A stretch of DNA of 64,000 bases from assembly GCA_947503285.1 (NCBI GenBank), contig CANNDD010000004.1:372001-436000 (forward strand), read 5' to 3'. This document shows positions 1 through 9,544 of this stretch, piece by piece. Origin of the DNA: an uncultured Croceitalea sp. Lineage in GTDB: Bacteria; Bacteroidota; Bacteroidia; Flavobacteriales; Flavobacteriaceae. The translations under genes were made by a program, and so were the position numbers. Within the stretch, counting starts at the first letter, position 1, and each line of letters begins with the position of its first letter. The notes beneath the pieces are model-generated. The model was not told the origin of the DNA and ran no database searches. It was given only the letters and a program-made list of their open reading frames with translations.

Positions 1-49
1 CATTGGCAAAAATCGCGGTTTCCAAATTTTGATATTTTTGTTTACTCAT
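1..49 (-). CDS. Partial CDS, N-terminus only, possibly MsrA
   Basis: An open frame starts at the ATG complementary to 47-49 and runs off the left edge; 16 codons are visible (MSKQKYQNLETAIFAN). The ending NLETAIFAN resembles the start of flavobacterial peptide-methionine sulfoxide reductases MsrA, where a GCFW motif would follow, but that motif lies outside the window. The gene would be divergent from the ABC ATPase, sharing the 50-193 gap. The identification is a guess from 16 residues. Confidence 0.35.
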   Translation of the reverse strand, partial: MSKQKYQNLETAIFAN

Positions 50-193
50 TTTATGTAAATGTTAAACAATTAATCCGATAAAACAATAGAACCAATATAT
101 TTAACTTTTGCTTAGTAATTTGGTCGAAAGACCCGAATCCCATTTTTGTGCAATGCCCACTAATGCTTACTTTCACCATCAATTTAAGAAGCT

Positions 194-865
194 ATGATCA
201 AAGCGGCCACTATTCAAAAGTATTATGGGGACCTAGAGGTACTTAAAGGTGTTGATATACAAATCGATACGGGTGAAATCGTCTCTATTGTAGGGCCTTC
301 GGGTGCAGGAAAAACCACCCTACTTCAAATTTTAGGCACCTTGGATACCCCCACGAATAAGCCGGTTAGCCGTATTGAGATAAAAGGTATTGATGTCACC
401 AAACTCAACGACAAAAAATTGGCTAAGTTTAGAAATGAAAATATTGGTTTCATTTTTCAGTTTCACCAACTATTACCTGAGTTTACCGCTTTGGAAAATG
501 TTTGTATTCCGGCCTTTATCAAAAAAACACCAAAGGCCGAAGCTGAAAAAAGGGGAAAAGAGCTATTGGATTTTCTGGGCCTGTCGCACCGCCATGGCCA
601 TCGCCCCAAAGAATTATCGGGCGGCGAGCAACAGCGTGTCGCCGTTGCCCGTTCACTGATCAACGCACCTTCGGTTATTTTTGCCGATGAGCCCAGTGGT
701 AATCTAGATTCGGAAAGCGCGGAAAACCTGCATCAGCTATTTTTTAAACTACGGGAAGAATTCGGCCAAACTTTTGTCATCGTAACGCACAACAAAGAAC
801 TGGCCGATATGGCAGATCGTAAACTGACCATGGTCGATGGTTTGATCGTAAACCCCATAGCATGA
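194..865 (+). CDS. lolD: ABC transporter ATP-binding protein, LolD-like
   Basis: This is a 223-residue stand-alone ABC ATPase. Walker [10 protein letters not shown] is at residues 34-42, the signature [14 protein letters not shown] at 141-154, Walker B VIFADE at 161-166 with the SGNLDS D-loop after it, and the H-loop VTHN near 200. Size and sequence fit the LolD/MacB-type group that energises lipoprotein release from the inner membrane or MacB-like export. No permease gene is adjacent, so the partner is encoded elsewhere and the exact substrate is inferred. Its stop overlaps the next start by 4 bp (ATGA), so the two are translationally coupled. Confidence 0.85.
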   Translation: MIKAATIQKYYGDLEVLKGVDIQIDTGEIVSIVGPSGAGKTTLLQILGTLDTPTNKPVSRIEIKGIDVTKLNDKKLAKFRNENIGFIFQFHQLLPEFTALENVCIPAFIKKTPKAEAEKRGKELLDFLGLSHRHGHRPKELSGGEQQRVAVARSLINAPSVIFADEPSGNLDSESAENLHQLFFKLREEFGQTFVIVTHNKELADMADRKLTMVDGLIVNPIA

Positions 866-1626
866 CCAAAGGGGAATTAAAACGCTTTTTAGATGAAAAA
901 GCGGCAGAATACGAGCACCCCAAATTTTTAGAGGCTGATCCCCTACAGATTCCGCATCGGTTTTCGAAAAAGGAAGATATTGAGATCAGCGGTTTTTTAA
1001 CGGCGACCATTTCCTGGGGCAACCGCAAAAGTATTATAAATAATGCCTCTCGATTAATGGGACTGTTGGACAATAGTCCTTATGATTTCGTACTGAACCA
1101 CCATAAAAATGATTTGGATGCATTGAACCCTTTTGTGCACCGAACCTTCAATGGCCAAGATCTGGGTTATTTCATTACCGCATTGCGACATATCTATAAC
1201 CATCATGGTGGCCTTGAACCGATATTTTCATTAGGGCAAGGGCAGAAATCACTGCAAGGGGCCATTTCAACATTTAAACAACTTTTTTTTGAACTGCCCC
1301 ATGAAGTCCGTACCCAAAAACACGTTTCAGATCCCTTAAAGGGTTCAGCGGCAAAACGTATCAATATGTTTTTACGTTGGATGGTACGTTCTTCCATGAA
1401 AGGGGTCGATTTTAATCTTTGGAAAGAAATTCCGCCCGCTAAACTTTCTTGCCCCCTTGATGTGCACTCGGGCAATGTGGCCCGAAAGCTAAAACTGCTC
1501 AAACGAAAGCAAAACGATGCCAAAGCTTTAGCCGAATTGGATGATAATTTAAGAAAATTAGACCCCCTGGACCCCGTCAAATATGATTTTGCACTTTTCG
1601 GATTGGGTGTGTTCGAAAAGTTTTAA
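862..1626 (+). CDS. TIGR02757 (DUF2400) family protein
   Basis: A 254-residue cytosolic protein without signal peptide or membrane segment. The N-terminal third, with [17 protein letters not shown] near residue 45 and the central [18 protein letters not shown], matches the TIGR02757 family that is widespread in Bacteroidota. Its function is not established; the fold is thought to be helical and HhH-like. A conserved-looking C-terminal part holds [16 protein letters not shown] and [16 protein letters not shown]. It is coupled by a 4-bp overlap to the LolD-like gene; this pairing tells little about function. Confidence 0.85.
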   Translation: MTKGELKRFLDEKAAEYEHPKFLEADPLQIPHRFSKKEDIEISGFLTATISWGNRKSIINNASRLMGLLDNSPYDFVLNHHKNDLDALNPFVHRTFNGQDLGYFITALRHIYNHHGGLEPIFSLGQGQKSLQGAISTFKQLFFELPHEVRTQKHVSDPLKGSAAKRINMFLRWMVRSSMKGVDFNLWKEIPPAKLSCPLDVHSGNVARKLKLLKRKQNDAKALAELDDNLRKLDPLDPVKYDFALFGLGVFEKF

Positions 1627-1793
1627 TAAATCAATCTAGGGGCAAATCCCTTGCCTTTAGTCGAAAACTTCGATATTTTTCCTTACAATCTTTCTTTCGC
1701 TTTGCACAAGACGTAAAGCAATTGGCGGTAACTAATAGTTCTTTAATCGCCTTTGAACGAAACCCAAACCTATTGGTCTTTAGTCATGGTGGT

Positions 1794-3620
1794 TCAGTTC
1801 GATGTTCCATACGCCTTGTCGGTCAATGTGCTCATAAAAGCGATAATGGCCTCGGTCTCTTTTGTTGTGAGGCCAAGGGAATCTGGAGGTAACGTTTGAT
1901 ACGGAACCTCAAGGCCCATACCTTGACCACCACCCACATTATAAAAATTCATGACCTCATCTAGGGTTTGGTAGACCCCATTATGCATATAGGGTGCAGT
2001 AAGTGCTATATTTCGTACCGTTGAAGTCTTAAAGAACGATTTTCTTTCCGCCACCTCATAAGGAAAATATTGTCCTAAATCCCCATCAAGTATGGGATGT
2101 TCAAAACTCGCGTTTTTCGGAACACCCAAATTTTCAAACTCGGTTTCCATGTACTTGGGGGGTACGGTACCGTTAAAAGCCGGCGGAAAATGACAAGTAG
2201 CACAGGCCGCCTTCCCCATGAACAGATTAAAACCAAGTTTTTCTTTAGGGGTCAACGATTCTTCTTTGCCCTGCATGTTTTTATCAAACTTAGAATCAAA
2301 TGGTGCCAAACTTCGTATGTAAGTGGCCATGGCATGTCGCACATTACGATTGGTGACCCCATTGGGGTACAACGAATCAAATTGCGATTGATACATCGTA
2401 TTGTTCTTGACCCTTTCTTCCATAGTGTTCAGGTCTACATGGAATTCATTTTCATTATTGGCCACACTGACGATTTGGGCCTCTAAGCCATCACCCCTAC
2501 CATCATAGAACATGGTGGTCTGATAAACGGCGTACGACAATGTGGGGGTATTTCGCAACAAAGGCCTGCCATCGTTGCCCAAAGCCTTCGGATAACCGTC
2601 TGTAAATGCCTTTTCTTTGATATGACAGGTGGCACAGCTCATCAGGCCATCTTTTGACAGTGCCTTATCGTTGAATAAGGTTCGCCCCAGTGAAACCCTT
2701 TCTTCAGTAATGGGCGGGGAACCGGGTAACGAAAACATTTTAAGATTGAAAAAATCCTTTGCAAAAAGATTTTCAGAAGTGGGGTTTAAAGCCCTTGATG
2801 TATTTAATTTGATATTCAAGTCTTGAGCAGTGCGGTTGACAAGTTTCAATTGTTGGTTCGTATGGTCTTTTATAAACGTATAGCGATCAAAAGAATCAAA
2901 ATCCGAAGCTTGTAAAAATCGTATGGAGGCATCTATCGCTGCGACCCAATCAGACTGTATTGATTTATCAGTATAGGCATCTTTAAAAATGTCCATCACC
3001 TGTTTGAGGGTGATGTAATTTTGAACGGCCTCCTCCAATGAATTCGAGAGCATTGGGGAGTCAAATCCCGTTATTCCCTTAGTAGCGATGTTAACAATGG
3101 CATCCCTCACCATTTTCAAATGATGCCGGTTTGTTTGTCTATATATGATATGGTTTCTTCGTATGTAGGGTATCCTGACTTGAAGATAGTTGATGACCCG
3201 ATGCATTTCTTCATGCTTGATGTCATCTTCCCCAAAAAGCATTTCCTCCAGAACTTGATAGCTTTTTGGTTTTACCACTTTAATGTCTTGATAGTCATCT
3301 ATCTCAACTTTTAAAAGATTTGGGGCGTTCATAGAGAGGTAATTCTGATAGTCATAGGCCATGAGCAAGGGTTCTACCCTTTTGTACCATTTTCTGCTGT
3401 TGAGAAACGCTGTTCTGTTTTTACTTAATGGGTTCAAGGTATCCAATTGTTGCATGTAAAAAGCGGCACTGTCCAGTGTCTTGAAGTAATATTGCCTAAT
3501 AGCTTCGTTATATGGCGAAGCACCATTGGCCACTACTTCTTTTGAAACGGTTTTATTTTTACAGGATAAGACTAAAAAAAATAATACGAATACATTAAAA
3601 AATACGCGATGGATATGCAT
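1794..3620 (-). CDS. Di-haem cytochrome c peroxidase (MauG/CcpA-like) lipoprotein
   Basis: This 608-residue exported protein has a lipobox ending LVLSC (Cys20), so it is probably anchored to a membrane in the periplasm. Two c-type haem sites are visible: CATCH at residues 329-333 and CATCH at 473-477. They are followed by family-typical stretches (LLRNTPTLSYA, and STVRNIALTAPYMHNGVYQTLDEV), as in bacterial di-haem peroxidases that reduce hydrogen peroxide. The first roughly 280 residues form a mostly helical extra domain not found in short CcpA enzymes; it may be imelysin-like but I could not confirm this. A terminator separates it from the gene upstream on the same strand. Confidence 0.85.
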   Translation of the reverse strand: MHIHRVFFNVFVLFFLVLSCKNKTVSKEVVANGASPYNEAIRQYYFKTLDSAAFYMQQLDTLNPLSKNRTAFLNSRKWYKRVEPLLMAYDYQNYLSMNAPNLLKVEIDDYQDIKVVKPKSYQVLEEMLFGEDDIKHEEMHRVINYLQVRIPYIRRNHIIYRQTNRHHLKMVRDAIVNIATKGITGFDSPMLSNSLEEAVQNYITLKQVMDIFKDAYTDKSIQSDWVAAIDASIRFLQASDFDSFDRYTFIKDHTNQQLKLVNRTAQDLNIKLNTSRALNPTSENLFAKDFFNLKMFSLPGSPPITEERVSLGRTLFNDKALSKDGLMSCATCHIKEKAFTDGYPKALGNDGRPLLRNTPTLSYAVYQTTMFYDGRGDGLEAQIVSVANNENEFHVDLNTMEERVKNNTMYQSQFDSLYPNGVTNRNVRHAMATYIRSLAPFDSKFDKNMQGKEESLTPKEKLGFNLFMGKAACATCHFPPAFNGTVPPKYMETEFENLGVPKNASFEHPILDGDLGQYFPYEVAERKSFFKTSTVRNIALTAPYMHNGVYQTLDEVMNFYNVGGGQGMGLEVPYQTLPPDSLGLTTKETEAIIAFMSTLTDKAYGTSN

Positions 3621-3643
3621 AAGGGAAAACGTGTTTTAATCAT

Positions 3644-3675
3644 AAAAGGTTCCCACTTTTCAGCGGGAACCTTTT
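3644..3675 (-). terminator. Rho-independent terminator
   Basis: An 11-bp perfect stem (AAAAGGTTCCC / GGGAACCTTTT) with a 10-nt loop lies just after the stop of the PhoX-like gene on the minus strand. It ends in a short T run, so it should stop that transcript before the peroxidase gene. Confidence 0.7.
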
Positions 3676-3696
3676 GTTTAAGTTATTTCAAAAAAA

Positions 3697-5307
3697 CTAT
3701 CTTGGTAAGCCTGTAATCTTAAACAAGAAGGAACCTTCCAACCTTGCCGATCCTTCATCAATAGCCGTGGGATCATAGAACTTGAGTCCATCGGCCCTTA
3801 CCGCAGTTGCAGGTGTTGTGCTAAAATTCCACCCGTGCACTTGTGCACCGCCTAGAAAGGTCGGTTCACTGGCCCCAATGATATCGGTGACATCGATAAG
3901 ACCCGTAATTTCCCAGTAATTGGTCAATGTGCCATACCCCAATTCCGTCGCAGCGGTCTGGTTACACTCCATGACCTCGATAACAGCGCCTGTGGCAATT
4001 TCATACTGCCATAACTTGGCATAGCCTTGAATATCAGGATTCAAATCTTGGTACCCATTAGGGTCTTCTTGAATGTAAACATAGTTCTGGGTAACCAAAA
4101 TATTGTCTGGGGAATGCATTCCGTCGCCATTACCGCCTTCGCGGTCACCGTCGATGACCACTGTGATCTTGGCATCACCAGTCGGATCATCAGGATTTAG
4201 CTCCAACTTGTACACCCTGCCAAAAGTAGTACCCCTATTGGCCAAATCTGGGTTATCAGAACGGTATCTTCCTGTGGCATTGAAATAAATGTTTCTATTG
4301 TTGTCGGCAGAACCTCGTTGCCAATCAATATCCTCGATACGTTGAAACCCAATAGCAACGGAATCAATAGCCTCTTGGTTCAATTCATCAATGGTTCTTT
4401 CGGTCATCCTCACCCATTCCACCTCATATTCGGCATCTTCAACCATACCCATCTCAAATTTTAGGCCACCACCGCCAATAGCGGTTTCCGTAGTGTCTTT
4501 TCCGCGAAGTACGTAAAGTTCCCCTCCGCTTAAATCGCCACGACTGCCCACATACATGGCAAAGTGTGATTCTGGATAGGAGTTGTTACTGTCATCATCG
4601 CCCATAAAAACCACTGTTTGGCTTGGATAGGCATCTTTTCCAATAACAACGGCATTTTCAGTCGACCACTCCCCAAGGGCCGGCAACCTCTCTGCTTCTA
4701 CACGATCATCAGGACTTCTGAATGGGTTTACCCGGTAAACGCCTTTGGCATTGCCGCCCCATTCGCCACCAGAAAGGTACAACGGTCCAAAACCGTGCTC
4801 TTCGGGAGTAATTGAAGAACCGGAACATTGTGCGGTAAAAGCGGTGGCCGTTGCGCTAACGATATAATCCCCTTCCATAGGTTGAAGGTCACGGTTCATT
4901 CGAATGCGGGCTATTGAAAAATCTGATTCTAAATTGTTGATAAACGCATAGGTACCATCATTGTTTCGATATAAGGCCGCTCCGTCCATAAAAGAACCGT
5001 AAACAAAGGTAGAATCAGAGGGAAGAATGTCGGCGGATGACAAGACCATCTCAAGATTGGCACTGCCTGCGAAACCGCCTTTGAGTTCGAATACCTCATC
5101 AGGGACCACAGAAGATTCTAGGGGTACCAAATCGTCTACGGTCAAATCTTGTCCGTCTTCCCCATCTGCGCCGTCAACGCCATCCTGACCATCGACCCCA
5201 TCGATGCCGTCACGGCCATCTAGACCATCTTCTCCTTCACAACCAACGAACCCAATGGAAAGGGAGGTCAGAAATAAAAGGGTTACTACAATTTTTTTCA
5301 TGTACAT
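3697..5307 (-). CDS. PhoX-like (DUF839) lipoprotein with collagen-like stalk
   Basis: A 536-residue exported lipoprotein: the lipobox is GFVGC (Cys23; a second ATG two codons in, at 5301, is equally possible). Right after the Cys comes a collagen-like GxD stretch of about nine Gly-X-Asp triplets (residues 24-52), probably a rigid spacer. The remaining roughly 470 residues resemble the DUF839/PhoX beta-propeller family: VVFMGDDDSNNSYPESHFAMY and PDNILVTQNYVYIQEDPNGY match positions used by PhoX-type proteins. Phosphatase activity is not shown, since I could not locate a full metal-ligand set. It lies upstream of the di-haem peroxidase on the same strand. Confidence 0.6.
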   Translation of the reverse strand: MYMKKIVVTLLFLTSLSIGFVGCEGEDGLDGRDGIDGVDGQDGVDGADGEDGQDLTVDDLVPLESSVVPDEVFELKGGFAGSANLEMVLSSADILPSDSTFVYGSFMDGAALYRNNDGTYAFINNLESDFSIARIRMNRDLQPMEGDYIVSATATAFTAQCSGSSITPEEHGFGPLYLSGGEWGGNAKGVYRVNPFRSPDDRVEAERLPALGEWSTENAVVIGKDAYPSQTVVFMGDDDSNNSYPESHFAMYVGSRGDLSGGELYVLRGKDTTETAIGGGGLKFEMGMVEDAEYEVEWVRMTERTIDELNQEAIDSVAIGFQRIEDIDWQRGSADNNRNIYFNATGRYRSDNPDLANRGTTFGRVYKLELNPDDPTGDAKITVVIDGDREGGNGDGMHSPDNILVTQNYVYIQEDPNGYQDLNPDIQGYAKLWQYEIATGAVIEVMECNQTAATELGYGTLTNYWEITGLIDVTDIIGASEPTFLGGAQVHGWNFSTTPATAVRADGLKFYDPTAIDEGSARLEGSFLFKITGLPR

Positions 5308-5337
5308 GATTTAAAGTTTTTAGGATTATGTTGGCAT

Positions 5338-5345
5338 CAAAATTA
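5338..5345 (-). promoter_or_regulatory. Candidate -7 promoter element (TAATTTTG)
   Basis: An exact match to the Bacteroidota -7 consensus TAnnTTTG on the minus strand, about 31 nt before the start codon of the PhoX-like gene. No TTG -33 element at 19-nt spacing was found. Confidence 0.4.
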
Positions 5346-5691
5346 GAAGAGGTAATTAAGGCCCTCGTTAATCCCATATTTACTTTAAGTCATCCGTTTT
5401 TTAATAAATCGTTAACATGTTAAGTTATGGTCATCTAGTTGTAATTTAAAACAAAATTTAATGTTAAGTCATTGATTTTTAGAATTTTAAAAATTTACGA
5501 GGATGGATTTGTAAAAAAATGAAAGCTAGTTTAATTCAGGGTGGTAATTTTTTTGATTTGGGATTGCCGGCAGCCATACCCTTTTAAATGTATAGTTTTA
5601 TTCCTGTTTTTAGATTTGAGCGGCTTACTTCCCTATTCTTGGAAAGCTCCAAATAGGGAAACCAACGTATGAAATCATAACTTTTATTAAC

Positions 5692-5913
5692 TAACGTGGG
5701 TTCGACGTAAGAAACCTGTCACTTCTTAGGTTTCTCGCGATTTATAGACTTATGTCAGGTCGGGCCTTTCGACTTCGCTCAAGACAAGCTCCGTCGAAAC
5801 CTCTCTTTACATATACATTCTTTCAAGCCCTCCACTGCGCTCAGGGTTACAACTGTCTATTTTTGTTGACTTTTGTTCCCTTTTGGATCTACTGTTACGT
5901 CGAACCCACGTTA
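5692..5913. mobile_element. MITE-like element with 19-bp perfect terminal inverted repeats
   Basis: TAACGTGGGTTCGACGTAA at 5692-5710 is repeated exactly in inverted orientation at 5895-5913, giving a 222-bp unit. The outer TA pairs could be a TA target duplication, as in IS630/mariner-derived MITEs. Inside are an 8-bp stem (AGAAACCT 5710-5717 / AGGTTTCT 5728-5735), a 7-bp stem TTTCGAC (5767-5773) / GTCGAAA (5793-5799), and a CCCT...AGGG palindrome around 5830-5848. No transposase is encoded; the only long frame is a compositional by-product. Confidence 0.6.
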
Positions 5914-6214
5914 ATTAGTATCCGAGTGACGGATTACGTAAGAAATTGGTCCCGACCTGCATCGAAACTTTTGTGCCCAAAGCACAGGAACTTATCGCCA
6001 TATGATTCCTATCAGTTGTCTTTTTTAGATATGACTATTGATAGGCCAGTATCACCCTTCAACAGGACTTTAAAGTACAAATTCGGTTGAATAAATTTTA
6101 GCAAGGTCTCTGTGGATAACGGATATTAACGAAAAAACAAGGCGAACATTACAATGCAGACGAAAACACATTTAACCCATCTGTTGTAATTGCGAAAAAA
6201 TAGCATTCAATCAT

Positions 6215-7345
6215 TCATTTCGAAAATCCGTATCCAGGCTCAAAATCCAAGGCTTGTTTCCTTCCTCCCGCTGCAATCGATTTATAAATGGCCTCCACAA
6301 TCATCATATCACGTTTGCCCATTTCCCCCGGGGCTAGATTTGGGGCATCAAAAAGAATGTGTTTGGCAAAATCATCCATTTGTAATTTTTGTTGGCTTTC
6401 ATGTGGAAAACTTATTTGGGTTCCCTCAGAGGTCCTGCCTTTTAGAGGCCCATAATTGTTGGCCGGATTCAGCTCGAACCAACCTTGATCGCAAGAAGCA
6501 TACAGCTTGTTCACGTTGGCATTATGAGAGGTCATGATATTGCCTACTGCTCCACTTTCAAATTCAAATTGTGCCGTAATCGTCTCATCCGTATCCTTAA
6601 AATACTCCGGCCTGGTACTATATTCTTGGGCTGAAACCGATATGGGGTTCTCACCCGTTCCATAAATTACACTTTGTATGGCATAAACACCCATATTGAC
6701 CAAAGCCCCACCCCCAGATAAGGCCTTGTTCAGTCGCCACTGGCCGGGGTCGCTGGTGGAATGATACGCTGCATCTGCAGAAATGTATTTGACATTGCCG
6801 AACGTTTTTTCCCTTACAAAGCGTTTTACTTCTTGGGTGTAGGGCTCAGAATGCAAGCGATAGCCCATCCCCAATTTTACACCTTCCTTCATGCATGCCG
6901 CCATTATAGCGTCACATTCCTCAACATTCATGGCCATCGGTTTTTCACAAATCACATGCTTTCCTGCCCTGGCGGCACGTATTGAAAAATCAGCATGCAT
7001 ACTGTTGGGTAAGACCACATAAACGATATCAATAGCATCGTTATTTTTGATGGTATCAAAATTGTCGTAGTTATAGATATTCTCTTTGGGCAACTTATAA
7101 TTATCGGCCCAGATTTGTTCTTTTTCAGGGGTTCCCGTAACCACCCCGGCCAAATAGCAATGCTCGGTATCTTGTAACGCCGGTGCCAACTGGTAGGTAC
7201 TATACTGGCCCAAACCTACAAGGGCGATACCCAATTTTTTTTTGTTCTGTTTGGTATCAATGGCGCAGGCCATGGGTATGTTTGAGGTCAATGCGATTCC
7301 ACTGGAACCCAAAGCCAGTGTTGCGTTGAATTTTCTTCTGTTCAT
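6215..7345 (-). CDS. Gfo/Idh/MocA family oxidoreductase, exported
   Basis: A NAD(P)-dependent sugar-type dehydrogenase of 376 residues. I prefer the ATG at 7345 (MNRRKFNATLALGSS), because it gives a Tat-like N-terminus (RRKF then a hydrophobic stretch); the frame is open 14 codons further upstream. The nucleotide fold begins with ALVGLGQYSTYQLAPAL, and the family hallmark EKP occurs in VICEKPMAMNVEECDAIM. The C-terminal alpha/beta domain contains SGGGALVNMGVYAIQ. The substrate cannot be told from sequence; the exported location suggests sugars or polyols in the periplasm. It is divergent from the S10 peptidase. Confidence 0.8.
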   Translation of the reverse strand: MNRRKFNATLALGSSGIALTSNIPMACAIDTKQNKKKLGIALVGLGQYSTYQLAPALQDTEHCYLAGVVTGTPEKEQIWADNYKLPKENIYNYDNFDTIKNNDAIDIVYVVLPNSMHADFSIRAARAGKHVICEKPMAMNVEECDAIMAACMKEGVKLGMGYRLHSEPYTQEVKRFVREKTFGNVKYISADAAYHSTSDPGQWRLNKALSGGGALVNMGVYAIQSVIYGTGENPISVSAQEYSTRPEYFKDTDETITAQFEFESGAVGNIMTSHNANVNKLYASCDQGWFELNPANNYGPLKGRTSEGTQISFPHESQQKLQMDDFAKHILFDAPNLAPGEMGKRDMMIVEAIYKSIAAGGRKQALDFEPGYGFSK

Positions 7346-7461
7346 TTGATATTTACATGCTAAAGTTCTTTTAAAGATAAAAAACAATCACTTCGAAAAC
7401 CTAGTATTCACAATTTCTTGAACAAAATCATTACTTTTAGAACGGACTAATTGAACCAAAA

Positions 7462-8946
7462 ATGAAAAAAACAACTCTTTCGTTGGCTGCATTATTTGCA
7501 GTGTTTGCCTTGTATTCGCAATCCCGTAAACTTCCTATTGACACTACGGTAACCACACAACATAGCGTCACCATAAACGGTGCATCCATCAATTATACGG
7601 CAACGACCGGCACACAACCTGTTTGGGACGAAATGGGGGAACCCATTGCATCGTTACATTATACCTATTACACTAGAAACAATGTAAAGGATAGAACAAA
7701 GCGACCCTTATTGATTTCCTTTAACGGTGGTCCTGGCTCAGGCTCCGTATGGATGCATTTAGCCTACACCGGCCCTCGTATACTCAAAATCGATGATGAG
7801 GGCTATCCCGTACAGCCTTATGGGGTTAAGGAAAACCCTTTCTCTGTGCTAGACGTTACCGATATTGTCTATGTCAACCCAGCAAATACCGGCTATTCAA
7901 GAACTATTCCTGAAAGTGGTAAGGAAGTGGATCGTGAAAAGTTTTTTGGTATTAACGCCGATATCCAATACCTGGCCGAGTGGTTGAATACTTTTGTGAC
8001 CCGAAATAATAGGTGGCGCTCCCCAAAATATATTGTTGGGGAAAGTTATGGTGGCACCCGTGTCATGGGGCTTTCACTGGCCTTGCAAAACCAACAATGG
8101 ATGTATTTGAATGGGGTAATTATGGTCTCACCCGCTGATTATAAATTGTACAATACCGGTGGTGCCGTCGAAAATGCCATCAGTCTACCGTATTTTACCG
8201 CCGCCGCTTGGCACCACAAGGCTTTACCACCAGAATTACAACAAAAAGACCTTTTAGAGGTGTTGCCAGAATCTGAAGGTTATGCTGTGAACACCCTGAT
8301 TCCGGCATTGGCCAAAGGAGGATTCATCGGTGAGACGGAAAAGAATACCGTAGCAGAAAAAATGGCGTATTATTCGGGACTTTCAAAAAAGGAGATATTG
8401 GATCAAAACCTTGTAGTACCCGTTCAATATTTTTGGAAAAACCTTTTAAAAGACCGCGGTTATACCATAGGCAGGTTAGATTCCCGTTACTTGGGGACCG
8501 ATCGGCAATTGGCCGGTATGCGCCCCGATTATAGTGCGGAACTCACCTCATGGCTCCATAGTTTTACCCCTGCGATCAATTATTATCTACAAGAGGAACT
8601 CAACTTCAAAACGGATATTAAATACAATATGTTCGGACCTGTCCGCCCCTGGAACAATGATGATGACAATACAAGGGATAACCTCCGTCAGGCAATGGCC
8701 CAGAACCCTTATCTCAATGTATTGATACAATCAGGCTACTACGACGGTGCAACCACCTATTTTCAGGCTAAATATACCATGTGGCAGGTTGATCCAAGTG
8801 GAAATATGAAAGACCGATTTGAGTTTAAAGGGTACCGCTCTGGCCATATGATGTACCTCAGACGTGAGGATCTACAAAAAGCCAATGACGACATCCGCGC
8901 GTTTATCAAAAGGACTTCGAATACGGGCAAAAGCGCCAAATACTAA
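7462..8946 (+). CDS. Peptidase S10 family serine carboxypeptidase
   Basis: A 494-residue secreted protein with a signal peptide (residues 1-19, ending ALYSQ). It has the S10 hallmarks: FNGGPGSGSVW (oxyanion region, near residue 88) and VGESYGG with the catalytic Ser195. The rest of the triad is probably the Asp in SGYYDGATTY and the His in YRSGHMMYLR near the C-terminus. It should trim C-terminal residues from peptides in the periplasm or outside the cell. It is followed 10 bp later by a small secreted protein and an SGNH hydrolase, a likely operon of exported hydrolases. Confidence 0.88.
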   Translation: MKKTTLSLAALFAVFALYSQSRKLPIDTTVTTQHSVTINGASINYTATTGTQPVWDEMGEPIASLHYTYYTRNNVKDRTKRPLLISFNGGPGSGSVWMHLAYTGPRILKIDDEGYPVQPYGVKENPFSVLDVTDIVYVNPANTGYSRTIPESGKEVDREKFFGINADIQYLAEWLNTFVTRNNRWRSPKYIVGESYGGTRVMGLSLALQNQQWMYLNGVIMVSPADYKLYNTGGAVENAISLPYFTAAAWHHKALPPELQQKDLLEVLPESEGYAVNTLIPALAKGGFIGETEKNTVAEKMAYYSGLSKKEILDQNLVVPVQYFWKNLLKDRGYTIGRLDSRYLGTDRQLAGMRPDYSAELTSWLHSFTPAINYYLQEELNFKTDIKYNMFGPVRPWNNDDDNTRDNLRQAMAQNPYLNVLIQSGYYDGATTYFQAKYTMWQVDPSGNMKDRFEFKGYRSGHMMYLRREDLQKANDDIRAFIKRTSNTGKSAKY

Positions 8947-8956
8947 ATCATAAAAA

Positions 8957-9544
8957 ATGAAAAGAGCCGTATTCATTGTATTGGGAATTTGTTTGGTTCT
9001 ACCCAGTTTTTCACAAGACGTGCCTTCAGCAGCATGGCAAATCAAAACCGCACTGATGGCCGTTCCGCAAGATTATAAAGAAGGGGCAAAAGTATACGGC
9101 TATGACACATCGGGCAATTTTGTGACCTTACGGGAAGGAAACAATGATTATATCGCCATAGCATCCGATCCCAAAAAAGAAACCTTCTCCACTGCGGCCT
9201 ATCATAAAGACCTCGATGGATTTATGGCGCGGGGGCGTCAACTAAAGCAAGAAGGAAAAGCATTCCAAGAAATCTTTGATATACGCGAACAAGAAGTGAA
9301 ATCAGGCAAATTAAAAATGCCTGACAAAACCACCCTTTGTGTTTTTACCGGTGAGGTAAATGCCAAAACCAACGCAATTGAGAACGGATATGTGCGCTAT
9401 GTATTTTATGTCCCCTTTGCTACAGGTGAAAGCACGGGGCTACCCACAACCCCTACCCCACCTGGCCATGCCTGGTTGATGAATCCGGGTACACACCGCG
9501 CCCATATTATGATAACACCCCCAAAAAGCGAAAAACTAAAATAA
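8957..9544 (+). CDS. Secreted protein of unknown function
   Basis: A 195-residue protein with a clear signal peptide (MKRAVFIVLGICLVLPSFSQ). I do not recognise the family. The mature part has KVYGYDTSGNFVTLREGNNDYIAIAS near its start and a Pro-rich stretch PTTPTPPGHAWLMNPGTHRA near the end; that stretch with two His could be a binding surface, but this is speculation. It lies between the S10 peptidase and an SGNH hydrolase (stop overlaps next start by 1 bp, TAATG), so it probably works with these exported enzymes. Confidence 0.75.
   Translation: MKRAVFIVLGICLVLPSFSQDVPSAAWQIKTALMAVPQDYKEGAKVYGYDTSGNFVTLREGNNDYIAIASDPKKETFSTAAYHKDLDGFMARGRQLKQEGKAFQEIFDIREQEVKSGKLKMPDKTTLCVFTGEVNAKTNAIENGYVRYVFYVPFATGESTGLPTTPTPPGHAWLMNPGTHRAHIMITPPKSEKLK

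Larger units (their letters stand above)
5308..6214. other. 907-bp non-coding gap
   Basis: No convincing gene was found in this gap. The part next to the PhoX-like gene is AT-rich and carries its candidate promoter. Positions 5692-5913 hold a MITE-like element (separate entry). After it there is AT-rich sequence running to the stop of the oxidoreductase gene. Confidence 0.6.

Noticed and set aside
5752-6090. 112-codon frame in the long gap before the oxidoreductase
   Set aside because: It runs through the palindromic interior and right arm of the inverted-repeat element, and its composition (Cys, Phe, Tyr, Arg-rich) is like other frames in repeats.
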